Assembly: GCA_014238615.1 (NCBI GenBank)
Contig: JABAAT010000042.1
Coordinates: forward strand, 1 to 34,287
DNA from: Gammaproteobacteria bacterium
GTDB taxonomy: Bacteria; Pseudomonadota; Gammaproteobacteria; Porifericomitales; Porifericomitaceae
Direction: 5' to 3'
DNA: 34,287 bases
Every line of letters starts with the position of its first letter. The first letter of the stretch is position 1. This document shows, piece after piece, positions 8,123 through 16,051 of this stretch. The notes beneath the pieces were generated by a model that was not told the origin of the DNA, made no database searches, and was given only the letters and a program-made list of their open reading frames with translations. The position numbers were made by a program, and so were the translations under genes.

Positions 8123-8596
8123 TCATGGTTGCAGGAGTAGTTTCGAGCCGAAGTAAGCCAGGAGCAGCGCGACGTAGCCGCCCAGGGTCCAGCGTACCGC
8201 CTGGGGCCCCCGCCAGCCGCGCAGGCGGCGCCCCAGGAGCAGCCCGCCGAAGGTCAGCCAGGCCAGGAAGGCCAGCAGCGTCTTGTGTGCCACGGGCGGC
8301 AGGAACAGATCGCGCGGGAACATCATGCCGGTGACCAGGCTCAGGCTGAGCGCGAAGAAAGCCGTTGCGACCAACTGGAACAGGAGTTTTTCCATGTGTC
8401 GCAGGGGGGGCAGCCGGTTCAGGAACCAGCCTGGCTTGCAGCTGCGCAACCGCCGCTCCTGCAGCGCCAGCACCAGCGCCTGGAGTGCGGCCAGGTTAAA
8501 CAGGATGAGCGCCAGGAACGACAGCAGCAAGTGCAGTTCCAAGCCGGACGGAGAGTCACCCACCGCTGCCTCCGCGCTGAGCATCAGGGTGTCCAT
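8123..8596 (-). CDS. ypjD: YpjD-family membrane protein (CcsA-like), N-terminally short
   Basis: A 157-residue protein that matches the C-terminal part of YpjD, a relative of the cytochrome c assembly protein CcsA/HemX. Recognisable segments are HLLLSFLALILFNLAALQALVLAL (only its start is diagnostic), LPPLRHMEKLLFQLV, HKTLLAFLAWLTFGGLLLGR and RWTLGGYVALLLAYFGSK. Full-length YpjD is about 265 residues with roughly eight helices. Here the first ~100 residues, about three helices, are missing. A stop codon lies in frame four codons before the ATG, and the upstream DNA already belongs to the ffh leader. It may be a functional short form or a 5'-deleted relic. Position between corB and ffh supports the identity. 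Confidence 0.8.
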   Translation of the reverse strand: MDTLMLSAEAAVGDSPSGLELHLLLSFLALILFNLAALQALVLALQERRLRSCKPGWFLNRLPPLRHMEKLLFQLVATAFFALSLSLVTGMMFPRDLFLPPVAHKTLLAFLAWLTFGGLLLGRRLRGWRGPQAVRWTLGGYVALLLAYFGSKLLLQP

Positions 8597-8756
8597 GAAA
8601 GGATGTTAGGATAGCGGCCCGTTTATTCTGCCGGATATGCCCATGCCGCTTATTCTCACCGGCTTTCGGACATTTGACAACACGCTCCCGGGAAGCTTTC
8701 GCAAAAGCCGGGGATTTCCGGAGAATTCGGTCATTTCAATTCTAACGCGTTATCTC

Positions 8757-8785
8757 TTGCTCAACGCCTCCGGGTTGTCTTTAAA
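8757..8785 (+). promoter_or_regulatory. Possible promoter of ffh
   Basis: TTGCTC (8757-8762) and TTTAAA (8780-8785) are separated by 17 bp, and the ffh start is about 28 bp downstream. Each box matches the sigma70 consensus at four of six positions. A perfect TTGACA at 8674-8679 is also present, but has no good -10 box at the right distance. Confidence 0.35.
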
Positions 8786-8812
8786 CCCGCGCCTGAAGCG
8801 TCTTATAGCCTG

Positions 8813-10159
8813 ATGTTTGACCAGCTTCGCAATCGCATGAGCGAGTTCGCACGGCAGCTGCGCGGTCGCGGCCGGCTGTCCCCGGAGCGCATGGGGGACG
8901 CCCTGGAGGAACTGCGGAGCTGCCTGCTGGAAGCCGATGTGGCCTTGCCGGTGTGCCAGGATTTCCTGGAGCGGGTGCGGGCGCGCGGTGCGAACCTGGA
9001 GGTGGTGCCGGGTCAGGATCCGGGGCGCGCCCTGCTCGGGGTCGTGCAGCGCGAATTGCTGGAATTGCTGGGTCCGGCGCAGGAACTACGCCTCGGGGGA
9101 CCCCCGCCGCGAGTGTTCCTGCTGGCCGGTCTGCAGGGCTCCGGAAAGACCACCAGCGCCGCGAAGTTGGCGGCGTGGCTGAAGAAAAAGCACGGCCGAC
9201 GGGTCTTGCTGGCCGGAGTGGACGTGCATCGTCCGGCTGCCATGGAGCAGTTGCGGTTGCTGGCCGAGCGCGTCGGGGTGGAGTGTTATACCGGTTCCGA
9301 GGAGGAGAGCGGGTCCGCATCGTCGATCGCGCGCGGCGCCCTGGAGGCGGCGCGGCGGCGCCTGCATGATTTCGTGGTGGTGGACAGCGCCGGGCGCCTG
9401 CATGTGGACGAGCCCATGATGCGTGAACTCGTTGAACTGCGCGAGACGCTGCAGCCGCGCGAGACTCTCTTGGTGGTGGACAGCATGCAGGGCCAGGACG
9501 CGCTCCAGTCCGCGCGTGCCTTCGCCGAGGCTTTGCCGCTCACCGGGCTGTTGCTGACGAAGGTGGATGGTGACGCGCGCGGCGGCGCGGCCCTCTCGGC
9601 GCGCGCGGTCACCGGGTGTCCGATCAAGTTTCTTGGTGTAGGTGAGACCCCGGAAAAACTGGAGGTGTTCCGTCCCGAGCGCCTGGTTCCCCGGCTCCTG
9701 GGCGGCGGCGATCTGGGGGAATTATTGGAGGTTCTGGAGGATCAGGACGGAGCGGCCGGGCAGCGCCGCCGGGCGGCTAAATTAGTCAAAAAGCCCAAGG
9801 GCATGCATCTGGGAGATTTACGCGAGCAACTGCGGCAACTGCAGAAGCTGGGCGGGGTGCAGTCGGTACTCGACAAGCTGCCGGCGGGCATGGCTCCCGC
9901 GGCGGCGAAAGTGCCGGAGGGAGAGCTACGGCGCATGGGCGTCGTGATAGATTCCATGACCCCGGGAGAGCGCCGGCATCCGGAAATCATCAATCCCTCG
10001 CGTAAGCGGCGCATCGCGGCCGGCTCCGGGACCCGGGTTCAGGACGTGAATCACCTGCTCAAGCAGTTTCGGAACATACGCAAAAACATGCGTTACCTGG
10101 GAGGCAAGCCGGGTCGCATGGGGCGTCTGATGACCCGGGTTTCAGGCCGCGCCGGCTGA
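8813..10159 (+). CDS. ffh: Signal recognition particle GTPase Ffh, M domain poor in methionine
   Basis: A 448-residue protein-targeting GTPase that binds 4.5S RNA and signal peptides and docks with FtsY at the membrane. The N domain is residues 1-95. The G domain has the P-loop GLQGSGKTT (106-114), the DSAGR motif (191-195; DTAGR is usual), TKVDGD (249-254) and ARGGAALS. The M domain (about 329-448) keeps the RNA-binding SRKRRIAAGSG and VQDVNHLLKQF. The signal-peptide-binding finger, normally full of methionines, is here LQKLGGVQSVLDKLPAGMAP, and the whole M domain has only seven Met. The start fits the MFD start usual for Ffh, although no strong ribosome site is seen. The gene is convergent with bamD. 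Confidence 0.95.
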   Translation: MFDQLRNRMSEFARQLRGRGRLSPERMGDALEELRSCLLEADVALPVCQDFLERVRARGANLEVVPGQDPGRALLGVVQRELLELLGPAQELRLGGPPPRVFLLAGLQGSGKTTSAAKLAAWLKKKHGRRVLLAGVDVHRPAAMEQLRLLAERVGVECYTGSEEESGSASSIARGALEAARRRLHDFVVVDSAGRLHVDEPMMRELVELRETLQPRETLLVVDSMQGQDALQSARAFAEALPLTGLLLTKVDGDARGGAALSARAVTGCPIKFLGVGETPEKLEVFRPERLVPRLLGGGDLGELLEVLEDQDGAAGQRRRAAKLVKKPKGMHLGDLREQLRQLQKLGGVQSVLDKLPAGMAPAAAKVPEGELRRMGVVIDSMTPGERRHPEIINPSRKRRIAAGSGTRVQDVNHLLKQFRNIRKNMRYLGGKPGRMGRLMTRVSGRAG

Positions 10160-10196
10160 GGGGTGCACTCGTTGCCGGTGGGGACGCGCACCTCGC

Positions 10197-10979
10197 CTAT
10201 TCTTTCAAGCGAATCCTTTCGATTTCGGCGATTTGGCGGTGCCCGGGGTAGTTCAGGCGCAGCACACGCAGGGCGTCGTTGGCCAGTTCTTCCAGCTGCA
10301 GGGCCCGGTAGGAGCGCGCCATGACGGCCAGTGCTTCCGGGACCGAGGGGGTACGTGGATAATGGTCGATGAGATAACGGGCGCGGTTGGCCGCCGCCAC
10401 GAAGGCGTTGCGCCGCATGTAATAGTGCGCCACCTCGATTTCATGCTCGGCCAGCAGGTTGCGCAGGTAGAGCATGCGTTGCCGCGCGTCGGCCGTGTAG
10501 CGGCTTTGCGGGAAGCGCGTCACGAGTTCGGAGAAGCTTTGGAAAGCCGCCCGGTAGGAGCCCGGGTCGCGTTGTGAAAGATCAAGGTCCAGGAGGCGCA
10601 TGGCCAGGCCGCGGCCGCGCTGGTAGTCGGCCAGCCCATGCAGGTAATAAGCGTAATCAACGTACTTGTGCTGTGGGTACAGCTGGACAAAGCGCTTGCA
10701 GGTTTCAATGGCCGCGTCGGTCTTTTCGGTTTTGTATTTGACGTAGGCGGAATCCAGCAGCACTTGCTGGCCATAGGCGCCAAAGGGCGCGCGCGCCTCG
10801 AGCTTTTCGTAGTATTCTTCAGCCTTGGTGTAGTTGCCTCCGAGCATGGCGTCCCGCGCATTCCGGTAGAGTTTCTCCACCGGCCAAGTGTCCTCGATGT
10901 CCTTGCCGGCGCCGCAACCCATGGCGAACAAGGTCCAAACCAGCATCGTTCCCAGTGTTAGAAGCGTGCTCTTTCGCAT
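10197..10979 (-). CDS. bamD: Outer-membrane assembly lipoprotein BamD
   Basis: A 260-residue lipoprotein of the BAM complex, which folds beta-barrel proteins into the outer membrane. The ATG at 10979 is preferred over an upstream frame start at 11009, because it places the short hydrophobic signal directly before a lipobox-like FAMGC with the lipidated Cys near residue 22. The mature part is made of TPR-type helical hairpins, including YRNARDAMLGGNYTKAEEYY, KYVDYAYYLHGLADYQRGRG and RFPQSRYTADARQRMLYLRN (family hallmarks). Divergent from rluD and neighbour to pgeF and clpB, the order seen in E. coli (yfiO-rluD-yfiH-clpB). Confidence 0.95.
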   Translation of the reverse strand: MRKSTLLTLGTMLVWTLFAMGCGAGKDIEDTWPVEKLYRNARDAMLGGNYTKAEEYYEKLEARAPFGAYGQQVLLDSAYVKYKTEKTDAAIETCKRFVQLYPQHKYVDYAYYLHGLADYQRGRGLAMRLLDLDLSQRDPGSYRAAFQSFSELVTRFPQSRYTADARQRMLYLRNLLAEHEIEVAHYYMRRNAFVAAANRARYLIDHYPRTPSVPEALAVMARSYRALQLEELANDALRVLRLNYPGHRQIAEIERIRLKE

Positions 10980-11037
10980 GCAAAGCAGAGTATTCCATCC
11001 AGCACCCACTGTGCAAGTACCTTAAGGGCGGGAGCCG

Positions 11038-12003
11038 TTGTCCACTCCATTGCCTGGTCCGTTGCCCACGCATGTGCCGTCGGAGGCTGCCGGTCGCCGC
11101 CTGGACCAGCTGCTGGTCGGCTTATTGCCGGTTTTTTCCCGCTCCCGGTTGCAGGGCTGGATCCGGGATGGCGCGGTGCGCCTGGGGGGTGTGCCGGTCA
11201 CCACACCGGGGCACTGCCTGCGGGGCGGCGAGCGGCTGTCACTGACGCCGCCGCCACCCGCGCCGCCGCTCCAGCCCGTCTCCCCGCCACCGCTTCGTAT
11301 TCTCTACGAAGACGAGCAGTTGTTGGTATTGGACAAGCCGCCCGGCCTGGTAGTGCATCCGGGAGCCGGCCGTCCGCACGGCACCCTGCTGGATGCCCTG
11401 TTGCACTATCTGCCGGGGAACCGGGACCTGCCCCAGGGAGGGCTGCTGCAGCGTTTGGACAAAGACACCAGCGGTGTGCTCGTGGCGGCCAAGACGCCCG
11501 CCGCCCACGCCTTCCTGGGCCGGCGCATCCGGTTGCACCGGGTGCGGCGCGAGTACCGGGCGCTGGTGGACGGCGTGCCGGTGGCCGGCGGCCGCGTGGA
11601 GGCGCCCCTGGGGCGTCATCCCCGCCGGCGCCGCCGGCGCGCGGTCACCTCCGACGGGCGCTCCGCCCTGAGTCACTACCGGGTGTTAGAGCGCTTTCGC
11701 TGTCACAGCCTGTTGCGGTTGTGGCTGGGCAGCGGCCGCACCCACCAGCTGCGCGTGCACCTGGCGCATCTCGGTTACCCGGTGGCGGGGGATGCGCTTT
11801 ACGGGCGCGGCGCCGGCCATCCTCCCGGCAGCCGCGAGGCACCGGCCGCGGCCCTGGCGACCTTCGGCCGCCAAGCGCTGCACGCCTGCCGCCTGGAGCT
11901 GGAACACCCGGCGCACGGGTGCGAGATGTTGTTTCGCTCTCCGCTGGCGCCGGACTTTCGTCGGCTGCTGGAACTGTTGCGCAAGGATGCGGCCGATGCC
12001 TGA
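11038..12003 (+). CDS. rluD: Large-subunit pseudouridine synthase RluD
   Basis: A 321-residue RluA-family enzyme that converts uridines of 23S rRNA (helix 69) to pseudouridine. An S4-like RNA-binding domain at the N-terminus (GRRLDQLLVGLL to GGVPV) is followed by the catalytic domain with LLQRLDKDTSGVLVAAKT. The catalytic Asp is present, but the usual His of HRLDK is Gln. Later motifs are GRTHQLRVHLAHLGYPVAGD and LHACRLELEHP. The TTG start at 11038 follows a GGGAG ribosome site; an in-frame GTG at 11074 is the alternative. The last codons overlap the pgeF start by 8 bp, so the two are coupled. Very Arg- and Pro-rich linkers reflect the high GC. Confidence 0.9.
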   Translation: MSTPLPGPLPTHVPSEAAGRRLDQLLVGLLPVFSRSRLQGWIRDGAVRLGGVPVTTPGHCLRGGERLSLTPPPPAPPLQPVSPPPLRILYEDEQLLVLDKPPGLVVHPGAGRPHGTLLDALLHYLPGNRDLPQGGLLQRLDKDTSGVLVAAKTPAAHAFLGRRIRLHRVRREYRALVDGVPVAGGRVEAPLGRHPRRRRRRAVTSDGRSALSHYRVLERFRCHSLLRLWLGSGRTHQLRVHLAHLGYPVAGDALYGRGAGHPPGSREAPAAALATFGRQALHACRLELEHPAHGCEMLFRSPLAPDFRRLLELLRKDAADA

Positions 12004-12778
12004 TGTTTCCTGGATCGCCGCCGCCTGGCCGGCGCCGCCCCGGGTGCGTGCGGGCTGCACCACGCGCCTTGGCGGGTACAGCGGCGCTCCCTACGCCAGC
12101 CTGAACCTGGGCGGGGGGTGCGGGGATCAACCCGGCCGGGTGCGCGCCAACCGGGCCCGGTTACGCCGGCTCCTGGGGTTACCTAACCGTCCCTGCTGGC
12201 TCAGCCAGGAGCATGGCCGGCGCATCGTGGAGGCGCATGCCGCGCGCGTTCCGCCGCGCGCCGATGGCAGTTACACGCGGCTGCCCGGGCGGGTCTGCGC
12301 CGTGCTGACGGCGGATTGCGCGCCCCTGCTGCTTTGTGACCGCGCCGGCACCCGGGTAGCCGCCGTGCATGTCGGCTGGCGGGGCCTGCTGGCCGGCGCA
12401 CCGGAGGCGGGTCTGCGCGCGATGCGCACGGCGCCCGTCGAATTGCTGGCCTGGATCGGCCCCTGCATCGGGCGCGACTGCTTTACCGTGGGGGAGGAAG
12501 TGGCGACGGCCTTTCGGCGTTTCTCCGCCGCCGGGCGCCGGGCTTTGCGCCGTGGTCGCCCGCGCTCCCGCCTGGACCTGCCGCTGTTGCTCCGCCTGCG
12601 CCTGCGTGAACTGGGAGTAGGCTCGGTGTACAGCGCTGCGCGTTGCACCGCCTGCCACCCGGAACTCTATTATTCGCATCGCCGGGACGGCGCCCGCACC
12701 GGCCGCATGGCCGGCTTGATCTGGTTGGCCGAAGCTTCCCAGACCGTCCCCCGGACCGTCCCCCGAGCCTCCTGCTGA
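11996..12778 (+). CDS. pgeF: PgeF/YfiH (LACC1-type) multicopper-oxidase-fold purine phosphorylase
   Basis: A 260-residue protein of the YfiH/PgeF/LACC1 family, described as a peptidoglycan editing factor and a purine nucleoside phosphorylase/deaminase. Diagnostic segments are CTTRLGGYSGAPYASLNLG, LTADCAPLLLCD, AVHVGWRGLLAGA, IGPCIGRDCF and the C-terminal CTACHPELYYSHRRDG with the conserved Cys and His zinc ligands. The ATG at 11996 fits the family N-terminus (MPDVSW) and overlaps rluD. The C-terminal tail carries a small duplicated QTVPRTVPRA stretch not usual in the family. It lies 244 bp before clpB, the conserved order. Confidence 0.92.
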   Translation: MPDVSWIAAAWPAPPRVRAGCTTRLGGYSGAPYASLNLGGGCGDQPGRVRANRARLRRLLGLPNRPCWLSQEHGRRIVEAHAARVPPRADGSYTRLPGRVCAVLTADCAPLLLCDRAGTRVAAVHVGWRGLLAGAPEAGLRAMRTAPVELLAWIGPCIGRDCFTVGEEVATAFRRFSAAGRRALRRGRPRSRLDLPLLLRLRLRELGVGSVYSAARCTACHPELYYSHRRDGARTGRMAGLIWLAEASQTVPRTVPRASC

Positions 12779-12876
12779 CCGGCGACATCCATCCCGTGCC
12801 CCGTCATGCATGGGGATTTCCATGTCTGAAGCCCATGCGGCAGGTAACGCCGCCGCGCGTCGTCCCCGCGCCGCCC

Positions 12877-12904
12877 CTTGAAAGCCGCGCCGGTGCGCGC
12901 ATTT
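12877..12904 (+). promoter_or_regulatory. Sigma32 (heat-shock) promoter of clpB
   Basis: CTTGAAA (12877-12883) matches the sigma32 -35 element. GCGCATTT (12897-12904) matches the -10 element CCCCATNT at the key positions, with a 13-bp spacer. The position, about 120-145 bp before the start of a heat-shock disaggregase gene, is what is expected. Confidence 0.75.
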
Positions 12905-12983
12905 TATCTATATTGCTTATTTTCCCCGGGCGCTTATTTTTTCTGGCCTGTTCCCGGCCTGTTTCCCTTGATACTACCCGGAC

Positions 12984-13002
12984 GGATCGGATGGTCCGAT
13001 CC
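12984..13002 (+). promoter_or_regulatory. Perfect hairpin in the clpB 5' untranslated region
   Basis: GGATCGGA, a three-base TGG loop and TCCGATCC form a perfect 8-bp stem, followed by TTT, ending about 10 bases before the GGAGG ribosome site of clpB. It might be an attenuator, an mRNA stabiliser or part of a thermosensor. It does not itself cover the ribosome site. Confidence 0.6.
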
Positions 13003-13022
13003 TTTCCCCGAATGGAGGCTAC

Positions 13023-15710
13023 ATGCAGCAGTCGGAGCTTTTTACCAGGCGTTTTGCCCAGGCTTTGCAGACGGCGCGCGCCGCCGCCCTGCGGCGCAGC
13101 CATGCCTACCTGGAACCCGAGCACGTACTGGCGGCGCTGCTTAAGGATCGGGAGGGCGCCTGCGGCGCGGTGCTGGCGCGCGCCGCAGTGGATGTGGAAG
13201 GCTTGTGTGCGCGCCTGGAAAAACGCCTGGAGGGTCTGCCGCAGGTCAGCGGCGACGGCGAGCCGAGGCCATCCAGGGAACTGGAGCGGGTATTCGCCGA
13301 GGCGGAACGGGACGCGACGCGGCGCGGCGATCAATACATCGCGAGCGAGATTTTCCTCCTGGCCCTGTTGGAAACAGGCACCGCCGCCGCGGGCCTGTTG
13401 CGGGATTCCGGCCTGCAGCGCACGGCGCTGGAACAGGCGGTACGGGAAGAGCGCGCCGGCCAAGCCGTGGAAAGTCCTGAAGCCGAGGAACGACGCCGCG
13501 CCCTGGAGTCCTATACCATCGATCTCACCGAACGCGCCGAGGCCGGGAAGCTCGACCCGGTCATCGGCCGCGACGAGGAAATCCGGCGCGCCATGCAGGT
13601 ATTGCAGCGCCGCACTAAGAACAACCCCGTGTTGATCGGCGAGCCGGGGGTCGGAAAGACCGCCATCGTGGAAGGCCTGGCGCAGCGCATCGTGAACCGC
13701 GAAGTGCCGGAGTTCCTGCGCGGGAAACGCCTGCTGGCCCTGGACCTGGGCGCGTTGCTGGCCGGCACCCGCTACCGGGGGGACTTTGAAGAGCGCATCA
13801 AGGCCCTCCTGGCCGCCATTTCCCGGGGCGCCGGGCGTTACGTGTTGTTCATCGACGAGGTCCACACGCTGGTCGGGGCCGGCGGGGCGGAGGGGGCCGT
13901 GGACGCCGGCAACCTGCTGAAACCGGCCCTGGCGCGGGGCGAACTGCACTGCGTGGGTGCCACGACGCTGGATGAGTACCGCAAACATATCGAGGCGGAC
14001 GCCGCCCTGGAGCGCCGCTTCCAGAAAATCATGGTGGGGGAGCCTGGCCTGGAAGACACCATCGCCATCCTGCGCGGCCTGAAAGAACGCTATGAATTGC
14101 ACCATCACGTGCAGATCACCGACCCGGCCGTCATCGCCGCGGCTACCCTGTCGCAGCGTTATATTTCCGATCGGCGGCAGCCGGACAAGGCCATTGATCT
14201 TATCGATGAGGCGGCCAGTCGAGTGCGCATCGCGCTGAGCAGCAAGCCCGAAGCCATCGATCGCCTGGAACGGCTGCTGATCCAACTCAAGATCGAAGGT
14301 CACTCCCTGCGCAAGGATTTCGACAAGGCGTCCCGCCGGCGCCTGCTGGAGTTGGATGAGCGCATCGCCGAGGCAGAGCGCGAACGTGCCCGCCTGGAGG
14401 TGATCCGCGAGCGGGAGCAGGCCGGCCTGGAAGATGCCTATAAGCTCAGGGAGCAGATCGAGGCGGCGCGGGTGCGCATGAAGGAAGCGCAGCGCGCCGG
14501 TGATCTGGAGCGCGTGGCGGAATTGCAGCACGGGGTCGTCCCGGACCTGCAGCGGCGCCTGGAGGAGGCGGGGCGGAACGACAAGGACAGCGCGGACAGC
14601 CTGCTCAGCAGTCGTGTCGGCACCGAGGAGATCGCCGAGATAGTCTCCAAGTGGACCGGCATCCCGGTGACCCGGATGCTGCGCGGTGAGCGCGAGAAGT
14701 TGCTGCACGTGGAAGAAGACCTGCAGCGCCGCGTCGTGGGCCAGGACGAGGCCGTGTCGCGTCTCGCGGACGCACTGCGCCGGGCGCGCGCCGGGTTGGC
14801 GGACCCGAACCGGCCGGATGCCTCCTTCCTCTTTCTGGGCCCCACCGGGGTGGGCAAGACCGAACTCTGCAAGACCTTGGCCTGGACCCTTTTTGACAGC
14901 GAAGAAGCCATGCTGCGTCTTGACATGTCGGAATTCATGGAGAAGCACTCGGTGTCCCGGCTTATCGGCGCGCCGCCCGGCTACGTCGGCTACGAGGAAG
15001 GCGGCGCCCTGACCGAAGCCGTGCGGCGGCGACCTTACTGCGTGCTGCTGCTGGACGAGGTGGAAAAGGCGCATCCGGAGATCTTCAACGTGCTGCTGCA
15101 GGTGCTGGAAGACGGCCGCCTGGGAGACGGCCACGGCCGCATCGTGGATTTCCGTAATACCATCATCATCATGACTTCCAACCTGGGCGCGGAAGAACTG
15201 CGCGGCGCTGCCGCGCTCACACCGGAGGATATGCAGAGCAAGCTGCTGAATGCGGCCACGGCGTTTTTCCGCCCGGAATTCCTGAACCGGATCGATGAGT
15301 GCGTGGTGTTTCAGCCGCTCGCACGCGCGGAGTTGCGCCGCATCGTGGAGTTGCAGTTGGATCGAGTGCGTGCGCGCCTGGCGGGCCAGGAACTGGGGCT
15401 GGAGGTGGCGCCCGAAGCCATTGATATGCTGGTCGATGTCGGTTACCACCCGGTGTACGGGGCGCGGCCCTTGCGGCGCGCGATTGAGCATCGCCTGCTG
15501 GGGCCCCTGGCCAAGAACCTGCTCGCCGGAGATTTCAAGCCGGGGGATGTCGTGCAGGTGAGCCGTGGCGATGGGGCATTGCGGTTGCAGGCCGCGCCGG
15601 GTGCGCGCCGCGCCGCGCCCGGGTCGGGCAGCCGGACGGATCAGGACGAAAGCCGCCCGCGCCGCGCCTCGGCAACCCGGGCCGCCCACGGCCCGGTCGA
15701 AGAGCGCTGA
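13023..15710 (+). CDS. clpB: Chaperone disaggregase ClpB (Hsp104 family)
   Basis: An 895-residue hexameric AAA+ ATPase that, with DnaK, extracts polypeptides from aggregates. The N-terminal Clp-N domain (1-145) starts [16 protein letters not shown]. The first AAA module has Walker [10 protein letters not shown] (about 206-214) and Walker [12 protein letters not shown]. The coiled-coil middle domain (about 400-540) contains [18 protein letters not shown]. The second AAA module has Walker [10 protein letters not shown] (about 605) and [14 protein letters not shown] proline-, arginine- and serine-rich tail of about 40 residues after the C-terminal domain goes beyond the family's usual end near 860. 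The ATG has a good GGAGG site 5 bp upstream. Control by the sigma32 promoter is inferred. Confidence 0.97.
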   Translation: MQQSELFTRRFAQALQTARAAALRRSHAYLEPEHVLAALLKDREGACGAVLARAAVDVEGLCARLEKRLEGLPQVSGDGEPRPSRELERVFAEAERDATRRGDQYIASEIFLLALLETGTAAAGLLRDSGLQRTALEQAVREERAGQAVESPEAEERRRALESYTIDLTERAEAGKLDPVIGRDEEIRRAMQVLQRRTKNNPVLIGEPGVGKTAIVEGLAQRIVNREVPEFLRGKRLLALDLGALLAGTRYRGDFEERIKALLAAISRGAGRYVLFIDEVHTLVGAGGAEGAVDAGNLLKPALARGELHCVGATTLDEYRKHIEADAALERRFQKIMVGEPGLEDTIAILRGLKERYELHHHVQITDPAVIAAATLSQRYISDRRQPDKAIDLIDEAASRVRIALSSKPEAIDRLERLLIQLKIEGHSLRKDFDKASRRRLLELDERIAEAERERARLEVIREREQAGLEDAYKLREQIEAARVRMKEAQRAGDLERVAELQHGVVPDLQRRLEEAGRNDKDSADSLLSSRVGTEEIAEIVSKWTGIPVTRMLRGEREKLLHVEEDLQRRVVGQDEAVSRLADALRRARAGLADPNRPDASFLFLGPTGVGKTELCKTLAWTLFDSEEAMLRLDMSEFMEKHSVSRLIGAPPGYVGYEEGGALTEAVRRRPYCVLLLDEVEKAHPEIFNVLLQVLEDGRLGDGHGRIVDFRNTIIIMTSNLGAEELRGAAALTPEDMQSKLLNAATAFFRPEFLNRIDECVVFQPLARAELRRIVELQLDRVRARLAGQELGLEVAPEAIDMLVDVGYHPVYGARPLRRAIEHRLLGPLAKNLLAGDFKPGDVVQVSRGDGALRLQAAPGARRAAPGSGSRTDQDESRPRRASATRAAHGPVEER

Positions 15711-16051
15711 GCCGTCCGCGGCGGCCGAATTCAGCGTTGCGGCAGCGACCTTGTAGACGCTGTTCCGGAGCCGCCGTCCGCCGCGTGACAGCGCGGCTTC
15801 GTGCTTGCAGCCCCAGGTGGTTCTGTGCTAGGGTTCCCTGAGGCACCGTTCGGTTGACAGGTGGGTGCGGGAGGCCGTTTATCGGGCCTGGAAAGCGTGG
15901 AAACCGCGTTATACTTGGTACATGAAAAACCGGGCTGATGGTTCTGTGAGCTGATGGTACAAAAAGTGAAAACTTGCGAAATCCGCGAAATTTTTTCGAT
16001 GGCAGCCGGGGACCGTCCCGTGGTTGTTCGAGGCGGGAAACCTGGGGCGGC
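15711..16051. other. Intergenic region between clpB and pilB
   Basis: No gene is evident in these 341 bases. A GC hairpin (15780-15785 with 15792-15797, loop TGACAG) could end clpB transcription but lacks a T run. TTGACA at 15854-15859 is followed 18 bp later by a weak TTTATC. TATACT at 15910-15915 is a good -10 with no clear -35. Either could be a pilB promoter. Codons in the pilB frame continue upstream to 15974, but the composition (AT-rich, no family similarity) argues against them being translated. Confidence 0.5.

Noticed and set aside
8674-8702. Promoter with a perfect TTGACA before ffh
   Set aside because: The hexamer at the correct distance (TTTCGC) is a poor -10 box; the TTGCTC/TTTAAA pair is nearer the gene.
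10160-10196. Intrinsic terminator between ffh and bamD
   Set aside because: Only an imperfect GGTGC/GCACC pairing is visible, without a T run.
12804-15689. 961-codon open frame on the minus strand opposite clpB
   Set aside because: It mirrors the clpB frame in GC-rich DNA, has no family motif and is rich in His, Gln and Arg as antisense frames usually are.
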